The translations under genes were made by a program, and so were the position numbers. Source: CAZOKZ01 sp964580585 (GTDB lineage: Bacteria; Sumerlaeota; Sumerlaeia; SLMS01; JAHLLQ01). Taken from it: a stretch of DNA of 54,858 nucleotides. The DNA is taken from the NCBI GenBank assembly GCA_964580585.1, contig CAZOKZ010000028.1:1-54858 (forward strand). The letters run 5' to 3'. This document shows positions 26,465 to 35,599 of this stretch, one piece after another. Numbering within the stretch: the first letter of the stretch is position 1; each line of letters opens with the position of its first letter. The notes beneath the pieces are model-generated. The model searched no databases and was not told the DNA's origin. It saw only the letters and a program-made list of their open reading frames with translations.

Positions 26465-28167
26465 CTAGCGCTCTCCCCTCGCCGAACGGATAATCGGCGT
26501 GCCAATCGCACACGACCTTTCTTGTTCAGTTTTTTTACAGCTTTGCCAAACCACGTCCATGGAACCAACACCGATTCCTGGAACACATTGGAATTCGCGA
26601 CATAAATCGATGTCGCGTCGCTGCCCGCCGCCAAACGAACAAACTTCTGACGACATTCTGGCAACATCTGAACCTCGTCCTTCACTTCGATGGCATCGCG
26701 CCCGAACACCAATGTCCGTCGGAAACGAATCGGCAATCGCGCCTTCCCCGTAATCAAAATTTTTTGCAGCAACGACCTTACAAGGTTCGCATTGAAGCGT
26801 CCAATTGTCAGCAAAAGCACACGAAAAACGATTTGCTTAAACGGCGTGGGCAACGGTTGGCGCCGACGTTGAAAAACGCCGGACACTTCCAATTCAAAGT
26901 TTCCGTTCTTTAGTCGAATCTGATTTTTATCCACGATGTGTGTCACAACGACGTGTCCGTTGTCGAGTTCACCGATCACACCGGTGTCGCTTTGCAACGG
27001 CCCCTGCGCGTCGAACGCTTTGAAGACACCGCCTTTGTTCGCGGCTGCTACCGCGTGATACTCCGGCGTGCGCACCACGAGCAATTTCGCTCCCGGAAAC
27101 CATTTGGCCGACGGTTTTTCTGGCAAGGTAAAAACCGGCTGACGATCGGGAGAATAATCGCGCCACGCTTGCATCCAATCGTACACATAGTGCGCCGCCA
27201 TGCGATCGTCGTCGTTGTAATAACGCCGCCGTTCGGGCATCGAACGCTCAAGGAATGTCTGCGCAATCTGGCCCGCTTTTGGATATTTCCACGAAAGCAC
27301 TTCAAACCCATGCGGATAAAAATGGAACGTGTTGCGACTTCCGTACTCTCCCGCGTACGAACCATCCGGGTGCATGAAATTCGCGGCAAAATTTACGGCG
27401 CGTCCCATGGGTTCGAGCAATGATTCGTCGCGGCTTTTCTGCCACAGCTTAGCAACAAAACCGATCAGACACGAATGATAACCCGGGTCCGCGCCTTCGT
27501 ATTCCTGAAACCAGCCCTCGTCATGCTGCCAACTGAGGGTCAAATCGCGAAATGCATTCGACGCCGTCAGGAACCGTTTTTCACCTGTCAAAATATAGAC
27601 ATTGTACAACGCCAGCGCAGCAAATGCCTGGTGGTTTGCAAGCTGCCCTGTCTCGTTGTGATTGCGCAACCAATCGGCGCGGCGCGCGAAAAATTCCAGA
27701 TGACGTGGCGCGCGCAAATCCAACTCGATCGCGCTTTCTGTCAACGCGTACAAGGAAAACACCAACGCGCCTAACGCGCGTTCAAACGGAAAATAATCGT
27801 CGCACGTGCCATTACGATACGCCGATTTACGAGCATAATCGATTCCTGCCTCGACCAGTTCCTTCAACCGAGCTTGTCCCTTGTAGGGATTATTCGGCAT
27901 GTTGAGCTTATACGCCAACGCCAGGGGCAAAACCATTTCCTGGTTCATACCGCACGGAAAATCCATCGTGCGGTAATGCCAGAACGAGCGATCAAAACAT
28001 CCGTATGTTTTGCTGAACGGATTCTTGTCCACCATCAATACCAACCGAGGAATAGCGCGTAACGCCTCGAACGCATACCAGTCGCGATGCCCGCGCGGCG
28101 GTTGAGTGAATTCTCTCGGGTGGAATGTTTCGGACGGATCGACTGCAGACAAAGAAGAAGGGGTCAT
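26461..28167 (-). CDS. Alpha/alpha-toroid protein, possibly polysaccharide-active
   Basis: The 568-aa product has no signal peptide. Residues about 30-330 are regularly spaced helices rich in aromatic residues (NHQAFAALALYNVY, HDEGWFQEYEGADPGYHS), typical of the six-hairpin toroid shared by uronic-acid lyases, epimerases and GH88/105-like hydrolases. The C-terminal part (about 370-530) is beta-rich, as in heparinase II/III-like proteins (YHAVAAANKGGVFKAF). It is best called heparinase- or epimerase-like without a substrate. Tyr, His and Asn candidates for catalysis exist but cannot be assigned by eye. It is translationally coupled to the lipoprotein gene by an ATGA overlap. Confidence 0.65.
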   Translation of the reverse strand: MTPSSLSAVDPSETFHPREFTQPPRGHRDWYAFEALRAIPRLVLMVDKNPFSKTYGCFDRSFWHYRTMDFPCGMNQEMVLPLALAYKLNMPNNPYKGQARLKELVEAGIDYARKSAYRNGTCDDYFPFERALGALVFSLYALTESAIELDLRAPRHLEFFARRADWLRNHNETGQLANHQAFAALALYNVYILTGEKRFLTASNAFRDLTLSWQHDEGWFQEYEGADPGYHSCLIGFVAKLWQKSRDESLLEPMGRAVNFAANFMHPDGSYAGEYGSRNTFHFYPHGFEVLSWKYPKAGQIAQTFLERSMPERRRYYNDDDRMAAHYVYDWMQAWRDYSPDRQPVFTLPEKPSAKWFPGAKLLVVRTPEYHAVAAANKGGVFKAFDAQGPLQSDTGVIGELDNGHVVVTHIVDKNQIRLKNGNFELEVSGVFQRRRQPLPTPFKQIVFRVLLLTIGRFNANLVRSLLQKILITGKARLPIRFRRTLVFGRDAIEVKDEVQMLPECRQKFVRLAAGSDATSIYVANSNVFQESVLVPWTWFGKAVKKLNKKGRVRLARRLSVRRGESAR

Positions 28168-28208
28168 CGGTGCGCTTTCATACCGGAAAAGTTGTCCTAA
28201 AAATCAAA

Positions 28209-28242
28209 GGTGGACTCCCGAATGTGGCAACGGGAATCCACC
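28209..28242 (-). terminator. Terminator hairpin in the 219-bp gap after the 200-aa orphan gene
   Basis: A 12-bp stem with one mismatch (28209-28220 with 28231-28242) encloses a 10-nt loop. On the minus strand it is followed by TTTGATTTTTAGG. A second small hairpin, GCGTAC-AAAA-GTACGC, lies at 28301-28316. Nothing else was seen in this gap. Confidence 0.65.
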
Positions 28243-28386
28243 CAAGAATGTTCTCAAATTCCACAATCTCATCGTTGCACTTCGGACTCGAACTCAGGTC
28301 GCGTACAAAAGTACGCTCCCATCGCTCTCGCCTTGTGCGCCTCGATCTTGTGGATTTGAAAACATTCTGTCGAATTTCTGGATGCA

Positions 28387-28977
28387 TTATGACACAAAAG
28401 AATCAAAATATCGCTCTACAGCTTTCTTCCACTTACGTGCACTCTTACTTCTCAACTTGGCAATCACCTTCAGCGCTTCACGCACATCTTCCACAATTCC
28501 CAATACTTGAGCTGTCTCGGCTAATTTGACGATATTCGCATCAAACCAATAGGGTGAAGTATTCCACGCCACGCGGACGATTGTCTCAAGATCAATCTTA
28601 CCTTGTTTCAATATTGGGCCAAGATATTCTGGCAAGAGAATCTGGGGCGACCAAATCATTTCTTCGAAAACTAATACCTTGGCGTATCGCCAATCACCCT
28701 TAGTTTCCTCATAGCGAAAACGAGCATATTCACTTAATTTATATCGAGTCGCGAACTTGTTTGTATTAATCCAAAATGGATGCTCTCGGTCGAGAGCATC
28801 CATTTCACGGAAACACCAAGTGAGATTTTCCACAACATCGACTTGAAGCTTTGGGCAGCCACGGGCAATATTATTCAACAATGGCTGAATTTCGGTCAGA
28901 CAATGTTCCCAATATTCCTGGGAGGAAACTTCACCTTTCGTATATCGACTGATTATGTCTCCACCCATGCTATTCAT
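28387..28977 (-). CDS. Orphan hypothetical protein
   Basis: The 196-aa protein is not recognised. It is mostly helical and rich in Trp, Tyr and Glu (for example WSPQILLPEYLGP and WNTSPYWFDANIVKLAE), with a basic C-terminus (LRSKSARKWKKAVERYFD). It has no signal peptide or membrane segment. The base composition is AT-rich compared with both neighbours, and it stands alone between a terminator and the cyclophilin gene, which suggests recent acquisition. The start is uncertain: the ATG at 28977 is used here, while the ATG at 28968 has a slightly better GGGA ribosome-binding site. Confidence 0.6.
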   Translation of the reverse strand: MNSMGGDIISRYTKGEVSSQEYWEHCLTEIQPLLNNIARGCPKLQVDVVENLTWCFREMDALDREHPFWINTNKFATRYKLSEYARFRYEETKGDWRYAKVLVFEEMIWSPQILLPEYLGPILKQGKIDLETIVRVAWNTSPYWFDANIVKLAETAQVLGIVEDVREALKVIAKLRSKSARKWKKAVERYFDSFVS

Positions 28978-29017
28978 CCCAGAAAACAAAACACAAGGAT
29001 CCTAAATTACTCACACA

Positions 29018-29830
29018 TCAATGATTGTGACCTTCGTGATCACCATGATCGTGACCGTCATGTTCGTCCTCGGCTGGCTTGCTGGTTGATTTGCTCTCTG
29101 CCGCTGCTGGCTGTGAAGCTGGAGCCGCTTCTGCGGATGCGCCGCCTTCTTCCAGCTCAATATCCCACGGCTTGTTGCTGATGTCGGTGCCTTTTGGCAG
29201 ACGTACAACCGTGGCTTTATCGATCGACACCGGAGTGTTCGGCTTGTCGGCGCGACCGCGCGGAACGCGAGCGATTTCCGCCACCACATCGATGCCTTCG
29301 ACCGTAATGCCAAAAATGGTATGACGGTTATTCAGGTGAGAAGGAAAGCTGCCTTTGTCGGTGATGAAAATCTGCGAGCCGTTTGTTCCAGGTCCCGCAT
29401 TGGCCATCGCCAAAATACCATCCGAATTATTGAACGTCCATTTCGGAGAAAATTCGTCTTCAAACTGATACCCCGGGCCACCGCGGCCAATTCCCAATGG
29501 ATCGCCTGTCTGAATCATGAAACCCGGAATGACTCGATGGAAAATGATCCCATCGTAAAATGGCGTGTTCGTTTTTAATTCGCCTGTCTTGGGGTCCTTC
29601 CATGGCTTTGTCCCTTCGATCAGGTTGACAAAATTACGCACCGTCACGGGAGCCACATCCGGCAACAATTGGCACACAATCCGACCCATGCTCGTTTCCA
29701 GTACCGCATAATAATCCTTCGTGCTATCCAACTCAGGTCCTGGATCGGCATCTCCCGATTGCGCAGCCGCCATCAGCGGCAACATCAACACCATCAACAG
29801 CAGGGAAATAGAACGAATCATCTTTTGCAT
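29018..29830 (-). CDS. Exported cyclophilin-type peptidyl-prolyl isomerase with His-rich tail
   Basis: The 270-aa precursor has a signal peptide (1-23, ending AAAQ) and a cyclophilin domain at about residues 40-200. The catalytic Arg and surrounding motif are present (FHRVIPGFMIQTGD near 98-111), as are the NAGPGTNGSQIFIT block and the NNRHTIFG loop. A low-complexity Ala/Ser/Pro linker follows, then a tail with repeated Asp-His-Gly units (DEHDGHDHGDHEGHNH), a plausible nickel, zinc or copper binding segment. It overlaps the upstream precorrin-2 dehydrogenase-like gene by 13 bp. A role in folding periplasmic proteins is expected. Confidence 0.92.
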   Translation of the reverse strand: MQKMIRSISLLLMVLMLPLMAAAQSGDADPGPELDSTKDYYAVLETSMGRIVCQLLPDVAPVTVRNFVNLIEGTKPWKDPKTGELKTNTPFYDGIIFHRVIPGFMIQTGDPLGIGRGGPGYQFEDEFSPKWTFNNSDGILAMANAGPGTNGSQIFITDKGSFPSHLNNRHTIFGITVEGIDVVAEIARVPRGRADKPNTPVSIDKATVVRLPKGTDISNKPWDIELEEGGASAEAAPASQPAAAESKSTSKPAEDEHDGHDHGDHEGHNH

Positions 29831-30510
29831 TCTTCGTTATCCTTTCGATTATGGAATTCTGAAACCAATTGGGCGATACGCTCACGCGCCACACCCATGG
29901 CCTCGTCTTCACCTTTGCCTTGCAAAATCTCAACCAAATCGCTCTCCGTCAGCTCACGAAGGAGCACAAACTTTTCCTCATCGTCGAGTCCCTCGCCCAG
30001 CGGCCCCTTCAGTTCATTGCGCGCCGCTGCCACGACGTGCAGCATCGACTCGCACCCCTCGGGAAAACAGCACGCCTGCATACGCATGCGCTGGTACTTC
30101 GAATACGCCGGACACGTGCCATCCGTCGAGATGGTGATCATCAATTCCCCGCGCCGGATAATCGACGGCACGGTAAATCCGCACAAATCCGGAACATCGA
30201 CGATATTGCACAGAATGCGGCGTTTGTCCGATTCCGCCTTGATGGCCTCGTGCAGCGCGCGGTCGTTCGTTGCGGCAAACACCACGAGCGGCGCGTCGAG
30301 GTCCGTCATCTCGAACGAGCGCACATGCAATTCAGCATTCGGATGAGCGGCGACCTCGCGCATTTCCGCACTGGCTTCGCGCGCCACAATGGTCACGACG
30401 GCACCATAATCCAGCAACATCGCCGCCTTGCGCGATGCCACGGGACCACCACCCACGACGAGCGCAGGCTGGCCTTCGAGATTTACCATCATGGGATAAT
30501 ACTTGGTCAT
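29818..30510 (-). CDS. Precorrin-2 dehydrogenase / sirohydrochlorin ferrochelatase-like protein
   Basis: This family oxidises precorrin-2 to sirohydrochlorin and may insert iron, giving siroheme or feeding alternative heme pathways. The 230-aa product shows the NAD-binding start (MMVNLEGQPALVVGGGPVASRK, residues 7-28), ATNDRALHEAI near 85 and the CNIVDVPDLCGFTVPSII block near 103 that carries the catalytic region, then STDGTCPAYSK. The C-terminal dimerisation part is longer and more acidic than in bacterial SirC. No cobA/cysG-type methylase, hemA or siroheme-dependent nitrite or sulfite reductase is nearby, so the end product cannot be inferred from context. Confidence 0.88.
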   Translation of the reverse strand: MTKYYPMMVNLEGQPALVVGGGPVASRKAAMLLDYGAVVTIVAREASAEMREVAAHPNAELHVRSFEMTDLDAPLVVFAATNDRALHEAIKAESDKRRILCNIVDVPDLCGFTVPSIIRRGELMITISTDGTCPAYSKYQRMRMQACCFPEGCESMLHVVAAARNELKGPLGEGLDDEEKFVLLRELTESDLVEILQGKGEDEAMGVARERIAQLVSEFHNRKDNEECKR

Positions 30511-30525
30511 TGTTAGAACTCAAAA

Positions 30526-30637
30526 AAGGATGAAGGCGAAAGGATGAAGGATATGCATTCCACTTCCTTCCAGGCTTCGAGGGAAGATCGAAGCATACTT
30601 CGCCGTTTTTCCTCCTTCATCCTTTATCCCTCATCCT
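30526..30637. repeat. Imperfect intergenic palindrome of AAGGATGAAGG units
   Basis: The left half has two AAGGATGAAGG units (about 30530-30550). The right half has their inverted counterparts CCTTCATCCTT and CCCTCATCCTT (about 30612-30637). Folding would give a long imperfect stem. It fills the 126-bp gap between two minus-strand genes and may act as a terminator or a REP-like element. Confidence 0.55.
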
Positions 30638-31428
30638 TAAAATCCGTCGCCATCCAACAAGTTCCCCAACCCGCCAAGCACCGAGCCTTCACCTTGGCGA
30701 CGACCACCCGTTTGCGGTGCAGCCGCGTAAATGCGGCTCGCCAGACGGCTGAACGGCAGCGATTGCAGGAACACGCGACCCGGTCCTGTCACCACGGCAT
30801 AGAACAATCCTTCGCCACCAAAGAGCGCGGTCTTGATACTGCCGACCATTTGAATGTCGTAGCCCACGCTTTCCTGGAACGCGACCAGGCACCCCGTATC
30901 GACGCGCAATTGCTGGCCCGCTGCTAAATCGTAATGCTGGATCGTACCGCCCGCGTGAACGAATGCGAGTCCGTCCCCGCTCAGACGTTGCAGAATGAAG
31001 CCTTCGCCACCGAAGAGCCCGGCGCCGAAACGTTTCGTAAACGCGATGCTGACATCGATGCCCATGGCCGAACACAAGTAGCTGTCTTTCTGGCAGAGCA
31101 TCGGACCGTATTGCGACAAATCGAGCGGAATGATCTTGCCCGGATACGGCGCGGCAAACGCGACGCGTTCTTTGCCACCTCCCTGGTTCGTAAACGTCGT
31201 CAGAAACAAACTTTCACCCGTCATCAGACGCTTGCCCGCAGAAAGCAGCTTGCCCATCATGCCGCCTTCCTTCTTTCCGCCCATCGTCGTTTCCATGTGA
31301 ATGCTTTGGTCCATGAACATCATGGCACCCGCTTCGGAAATCACCGTCTCGTTCGGATCGAGAATAATCTCGACGAACTGCATTTCCGCCCCGCGAACTT
31401 CATACTCGATTTCATGCGCTTGACCCAT
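30637..31428 (-). CDS. AIM24-family protein (TIGR00266, formerly DUF124)
   Basis: The 263-aa protein has the Gly-rich beta structure of this family. Characteristic blocks are the early EYEVRGAEMQFVEIILDPNETVISEAGAMMFM pattern, the GGEGFILQRLSGDGLAFVHAGG block near residue 140 and the GGEGLFYAVVTGPGRVFLQSLP block near 205. The biochemical role is unknown; the mitochondrial homologue helps organise inner-membrane complexes. A Gly-rich tail (GEGSVLGGLGNLL) closes it. It is a single gene flanked on both sides by palindromic intergenic DNA. Confidence 0.9.
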   Translation of the reverse strand: MGQAHEIEYEVRGAEMQFVEIILDPNETVISEAGAMMFMDQSIHMETTMGGKKEGGMMGKLLSAGKRLMTGESLFLTTFTNQGGGKERVAFAAPYPGKIIPLDLSQYGPMLCQKDSYLCSAMGIDVSIAFTKRFGAGLFGGEGFILQRLSGDGLAFVHAGGTIQHYDLAAGQQLRVDTGCLVAFQESVGYDIQMVGSIKTALFGGEGLFYAVVTGPGRVFLQSLPFSRLASRIYAAAPQTGGRRQGEGSVLGGLGNLLDGDGF

Positions 31429-31449
31429 GGGGGAGCCTCCAAGAAATGA

Positions 31450-31578
31450 AGAAATTCAATCTGAGTTTACAGATTACAGTTTTTAGCTCACAGTTTTTAA
31501 GAGATAACAGATTCTATTCAAACTAGTCGTTTCTCGTGAAAAGTTTACTTTAAACTGTGAACTTTGAACTGTGAACTT
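31450..31578. repeat. Imperfect intergenic palindrome of ACAGTTTTT / AACTGTGAACTT units
   Basis: The left half repeats (T)ACAG-TTTTT around 31468-31500. The right half has two AACTGTGAACTT units around 31553-31578 that are roughly its reverse complement. No gene lies within. It is structurally similar to 30526-30637 but with a different word. Confidence 0.5.
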
Positions 31579-31582
31579 CCTA

Positions 31583-32647
31583 TCATCCAGCAACCAACGA
31601 TGCTACGCGATCACCAACTGCATCCGTCCCCATGCCCATTTCGCCAACGCCGAGGCCCGGCAATTCGCCCGCGACTTGCGCGACGGCTTTTTCAACGGCA
31701 TCGGCCGCTTCGGTCGCGCCCAAGTGACGCAACATCATACCGCCTGCGTTGATACATGCCAGCGGATTAATCGTGTTCTGGCCCGTGAATTGAGGCGCCG
31801 AGCCGCCAACCGGTTCGAACATCGAAACGCCACCCGCGTCGGGATTGATGTTGCCCGAGGCGGAAATTCCAAGACCGCCTTGGATAATCGCGCCGACGTC
31901 GGTGATGATGTCGCCGAACATGTTGTCTGTTACGATCACATCGTACATTTCCGGCGCATGAACCATAAACATGCAACACGCATCCACATGATGGTATTTG
32001 CGCGAAACGGTAGGAAATTCCGGGCCCATTGCCTCGAATGCGCGTTCCCACAAATCGAAAGCATACGTCAGCACGTTCGTCTTACCGACAAGGTGCAACT
32101 GCTTGCGGTCGCGATTCGCCGCGACGTTGAACGCATAACGCAAGCAACGGTCCGCGCCTTTACGCGTGTTGATCGATTCTTGAATTGCCACTTCATCCGG
32201 CGTACCTTTTTTCAGGTTACCGCCCGCGCCTGCGTAAAGGCCTTCGGTGTTTTCGCGCACGACAACGAAATCGATTTCCTTCGGCCCTTTGCCTGCGAGC
32301 GGCGTTTTCACACCCGGCCAAAGCTTTACGGGACGCAGGTTGATGTATTGATCGAGTTCAAACCGCAAACGCAGCAAAATTCCTTTTTCCAACACGCCAG
32401 GCTTCACATCCGGATGTCCGATTGCCGACAGGAAAATCGCGTCTTGCTTCTTCAATTCTTCGAGAACCGAATCCGGCAGTACGTCGCCGGTTTTCAAGTA
32501 GCGTTCGCCGCCCAGATCGTAATCCGTTTTGTTCAGCGTCAGCCCAAAACGCGTCGCCGCCGCGTCTAAAACTTTCAGCCCCTCGCGCATGACTTCGGGA
32601 CCCGTTCCGTCTCCGTGGATCACCGCAATGTTGAAACTTGTTGCCAT
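31583..32647 (-). CDS. leuB: 3-isopropylmalate dehydrogenase family enzyme
   Basis: LeuB oxidatively decarboxylates 3-isopropylmalate with NAD in leucine synthesis. The 354-aa product has the family's opening IAVIHGDGTGPEV, the substrate-binding arginines (LLRLRFELDQY, INLRP), VVRENTEGLYAG, the YHHVDACCMFMV region with the metal-binding Asp, then DNMFGDIITDVGA and GSAPQFTGQNTINP near the cofactor site. GSAPQFTG in place of the usual GSAPDIAG, and the sequence drift elsewhere, leave open a role in another member reaction such as tartrate or homoisocitrate oxidation. No other leucine genes are nearby. It precedes nothing in an obvious operon; the FAH-family gene lies 39 bp upstream. Confidence 0.85.
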   Translation of the reverse strand: MATSFNIAVIHGDGTGPEVMREGLKVLDAAATRFGLTLNKTDYDLGGERYLKTGDVLPDSVLEELKKQDAIFLSAIGHPDVKPGVLEKGILLRLRFELDQYINLRPVKLWPGVKTPLAGKGPKEIDFVVVRENTEGLYAGAGGNLKKGTPDEVAIQESINTRKGADRCLRYAFNVAANRDRKQLHLVGKTNVLTYAFDLWERAFEAMGPEFPTVSRKYHHVDACCMFMVHAPEMYDVIVTDNMFGDIITDVGAIIQGGLGISASGNINPDAGGVSMFEPVGGSAPQFTGQNTINPLACINAGGMMLRHLGATEAADAVEKAVAQVAGELPGLGVGEMGMGTDAVGDRVASLVAG

Positions 32648-32686
32648 TGTTGCCTGTCCTCGATCGTTTAAAATAAAGTAACCTTA

Positions 32687-33619
32687 TCAACCTTTGACAC
32701 ACTTGTTGGTCAGCACGCCGATTTTTTCGATTTCAACGCTCACTTCGTCACCCGGTTTTAAGAAAACCGGCGGTTCGCGAAACACACCTACGCCACCTGG
32801 CGTTCCCGTCAAAACGATATCGCCCGGTTCGAGTGTGATCAGTTCCGTGATGAACTGAATCAAGTATTCGATGCGAAAAACCAGATTCTTTGTGTTCGAC
32901 GACTGCATAATTTTGCCGTTCACTCGGCATTTAATATCGAGCATATGCGGGTCGTCGATTTCGTCCACCGTCACCAACGTCGGTCCCATCGGTCCGGAGC
33001 CATCGAAACCTTTTGCGCGCGACCATTGACGCTCATTGTTCTGTACGGTGCGCGCTGAAACGTCGTTTGCCACAATATAACCGGCCACATGTTTCATCGC
33101 GCTGCCTTTGCGAACGCGTTTGGCTTCCTTGCCGATCACCAACGCCAATTCCGCTTCGTAATCAATCTGGGGATCGTACTTCAACGGTAACGGAATATCC
33201 GCTCCCGCGCCAAGAAGTGAGGTCGTGAACTTATTGAACAACATTGGAACTTGAGGAACTGGACGGTTTTGTTCCTCGCAATGATCGCGGTAATTCAATC
33301 CAACGCACAAAATTTTTCCGGGGTTTGGTATCGGAGGCAACCACTCAACGTCGCTTGCCGCGATTAAAAACGGAAAGCCGTCCTCTGCCTTGCCCACAAT
33401 GCACGAAGGATCCTCGGCAATCGATTGCAATACGCGGCGCAAAAGCTTTTCCGAATGCGGCAAACCGATCAGATAATCCTTAATCGATGCCAGATGCGCA
33501 CGTTGTGCCGGGCGCAAACGCAGGGCTTCTGCCGTCGCAGCAATGCGCAAAATTTTATCTTTGATTTCGATGCCGAAGAACGGCTCCAAGTCATTGGTGC
33601 GAACCGTGCACAGACGCAT
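32687..33619 (-). CDS. Fumarylacetoacetate hydrolase family protein
   Basis: The 310-aa protein has the C-terminal FAH catalytic fold: LCVGLNYRDHCEEQ near residue 105, the metal-binding YEAELALVIGKEAKRV with its Glu residues near 155, GYIVANDVSARTVQ near 182, and LTGTPGGVG near 272. Members hydrolyse or decarboxylate acylpyruvates, oxaloacetate or 2-oxo-hept-3-ene-dioates, so the substrate is uncertain. The start ATG shares a base with the stop of the ferredoxin gene upstream (TAATG), so the two are translationally coupled. Confidence 0.9.
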   Translation of the reverse strand: MRLCTVRTNDLEPFFGIEIKDKILRIAATAEALRLRPAQRAHLASIKDYLIGLPHSEKLLRRVLQSIAEDPSCIVGKAEDGFPFLIAASDVEWLPPIPNPGKILCVGLNYRDHCEEQNRPVPQVPMLFNKFTTSLLGAGADIPLPLKYDPQIDYEAELALVIGKEAKRVRKGSAMKHVAGYIVANDVSARTVQNNERQWSRAKGFDGSGPMGPTLVTVDEIDDPHMLDIKCRVNGKIMQSSNTKNLVFRIEYLIQFITELITLEPGDIVLTGTPGGVGVFREPPVFLKPGDEVSVEIEKIGVLTNKCVKG

Positions 33620-34011
33620 TACGTTTCCTCCGATTTCAAATCCGGCGCTAATTCATCGCCAAGGGGACGGACTTCGAATGCATACTTCTCGACTGGATTG
33701 CCACCGATCAAATGTTCCTGGATAATCGCCTCGAGCACCTTGGGCGAACACGAATGATACCATACACCTTCGGGATACACCACCGCGATGGGACCCTTTT
33801 TGCACACGCGCAAGCAATCGGCTTTCGTGCGGAAAATGCCGCCTTCCTCCGAAAGTTTCAACTCCTTTAGCCGCGCCTTTAAATACTCCCAGGATTTTTT
33901 CGCCTCGCTGCTGTCGCAGCATTTTGCCTTGGTGGGAACACATAGAAAAATGTGGCGGCGCATGACAGGAATTCCCAATTTTTTCGCGATATTTTTCAAC
34001 TTCTTCGACAT
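33619..34011 (-). CDS. Thioredoxin-like [2Fe-2S] ferredoxin
   Basis: The 130-aa protein belongs to the thioredoxin-fold 2Fe-2S ferredoxins (Clostridium/Aquifex type, related to the NuoE C-terminal domain). Cluster cysteines are in HIFLCVPTKAKCC (about 24 and 31/32) and ADCLRVCKKGP (about 66 and 70). The fold-typical IAVVYPEGVWYHSC follows. Its stop overlaps the FAH-family start by one base. The donor and acceptor are unknown; it is 28 bp after the Lol permease gene and could be part of that transcript. Confidence 0.88.
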   Translation of the reverse strand: MSKKLKNIAKKLGIPVMRRHIFLCVPTKAKCCDSSEAKKSWEYLKARLKELKLSEEGGIFRTKADCLRVCKKGPIAVVYPEGVWYHSCSPKVLEAIIQEHLIGGNPVEKYAFEVRPLGDELAPDLKSEET

Positions 34012-34039
34012 CGATTTGCAACCTTTCGCGCGTCCGAGC

Positions 34040-35548
34040 TTAGTCGTATCGCAACGCCTCGACCGGATTGAGTCGCGCTGCCCGGAAAGACGGTATAATC
34101 GCAGCCGACATGCAAATCAAGAGCGACGTAATCGCCAAAAACGCGATCACACCGGGTTCAATCACCACCGGCAACCGATCCAACCCATAAACCGCAGGCG
34201 GCAACTTGAAAATCAAATCAATATCATTGGCCACAAACCGACAAAGCCACAATCCGCATGCCGTTCCCAACGTCGTTCCCACGATACCGATGAAAAAACC
34301 ATACGACAAAAACATCCACATGATCATGCCGTTGGTCGCGCCCATGCTTTTTAAGATTCCGATTTCGCGCGTCTTCTGCGTCACCACCATGATCAACGTA
34401 CCGATGATGTTCAACGCTGCCACGGCCACGATGAGCGTCAAAATAATAAACATCGCAACTTTTTCAACCCACAGCGCGGCAAAAAACTCCGGGTTAATTT
34501 CCTGCCACGTTCGCACATAATACCCCGACGGTAATTTCTGTTCCAATGCGTCTTTGAACTTCGCGGCATCTTCGGGATTTTTCACCGCGATGTGCACCGA
34601 TGAAACTTTGCCCTCGGTCAAGAAGAGGTTCTGCACTGTTTCCAACGTTGCATAGGCAAAATTATCATCCACATCATGCAAACCGGTTTTGAAAATGCCG
34701 ACCACTTTCAGCTTGGAAATTTTACCCGTCGGCCCACGTCCGGTTGAGACCAATTTCCCGCCGAACGCGTAAATATTGTCCCCCACCGTTGCCTGTAATT
34801 TACGCGCCAATTCGCTTCCTAATACCACTTCACGCAACTGGGGCTCGCCATCGCCAACGATAATGTTATTCGCCAGTTTTGTCACTTGGCGTTCACGATC
34901 AACATCGAGTCCGCGCAACACTGCCCCTACGCGATTTTGATCAGCGCCTGTATCCAATTGAAAAAACGTCTGGCGTTGAATCAACGGCGCCGCACCCGCT
35001 TCGCCCTCGATTGTTTCGGCGACCTGAATAATTTTCTGCACTTCAAAATCCTTCAGATCCTCATCTCCGGACATGTAATTCGGCCACACTTCCACATGTG
35101 CAAAGACACCCATCATACGGTCCACCAACGTGCGGTCGAATCCGTTCATCACGGAAATCACCACAACGAGCGCCATCACTCCCACCGAAACACCGAGCAC
35201 CGAAACAATGGTGATCAGGTTTACAAGCGATCCTTCGTGTTGCGAAAGCAGATATCGTTTACTGACAAAACTCTCGAACGATGTATCGATGACCTTCGAT
35301 AAAAAGAACCGTCGCGCTTTCAGTCCAAGCCAGAAAACGACTCCTGCGCCGAACGCAATAAAGACCGAAACAACCAGGTTGATCGCATCGGTGCGATGCC
35401 GATTCACATCCCACTCGACCAAACCTCGCTGAACGTATTCAGGAGGCGGTTCCTGAAAATACCCCACGATCAGTACGATGATTTTAACCAGAATATCCAG
35501 GCACGCGACACCCAACACTAAAAACAGCCCCAACAACAACAAATCCAT
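34040..35548 (-). CDS. LolC/LolE-type lipoprotein-releasing permease with N-terminal extension
   Basis: LolCE with the ATPase LolD extracts lipoproteins from the inner membrane. The familiar domain starts at FVSKRYLLSQHEGSLVNLI with the first core helix ending VVISVMNGFD. It continues through a periplasmic domain to the three C-terminal FtsX helices and the closing SFRAARLNPVEALRYD. Ahead of it are roughly 100 extra residues with two transmembrane helices. The open frame reaches a TTG at 35653, but its first 35 codons contain two copies of the GGGGACGGAG repeat and no ribosome-binding site, so the ATG at 35548 (after GGTGGA) is preferred, giving 502 aa. lolD is not in the window. The neighbour lysS is a known frequent partner. 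Confidence 0.85.
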   Translation of the reverse strand: MDLLLLGLFLVLGVACLDILVKIIVLIVGYFQEPPPEYVQRGLVEWDVNRHRTDAINLVVSVFIAFGAGVVFWLGLKARRFFLSKVIDTSFESFVSKRYLLSQHEGSLVNLITIVSVLGVSVGVMALVVVISVMNGFDRTLVDRMMGVFAHVEVWPNYMSGDEDLKDFEVQKIIQVAETIEGEAGAAPLIQRQTFFQLDTGADQNRVGAVLRGLDVDRERQVTKLANNIIVGDGEPQLREVVLGSELARKLQATVGDNIYAFGGKLVSTGRGPTGKISKLKVVGIFKTGLHDVDDNFAYATLETVQNLFLTEGKVSSVHIAVKNPEDAAKFKDALEQKLPSGYYVRTWQEINPEFFAALWVEKVAMFIILTLIVAVAALNIIGTLIMVVTQKTREIGILKSMGATNGMIMWMFLSYGFFIGIVGTTLGTACGLWLCRFVANDIDLIFKLPPAVYGLDRLPVVIEPGVIAFLAITSLLICMSAAIIPSFRAARLNPVEALRYD

Positions 35549-35599
35549 CGCCAGTCCACCCAAGCGAGCGCTCAGGCGTTTCACCGCCGAAGGCGATGC

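Noticed and set aside
28200..28330. tRNA-like stretch (ACTCGAACTCAGGTC and a strong stem)
   Set aside because: No cloverleaf can be drawn around it. The stem is better explained as a terminator for the minus-strand gene.
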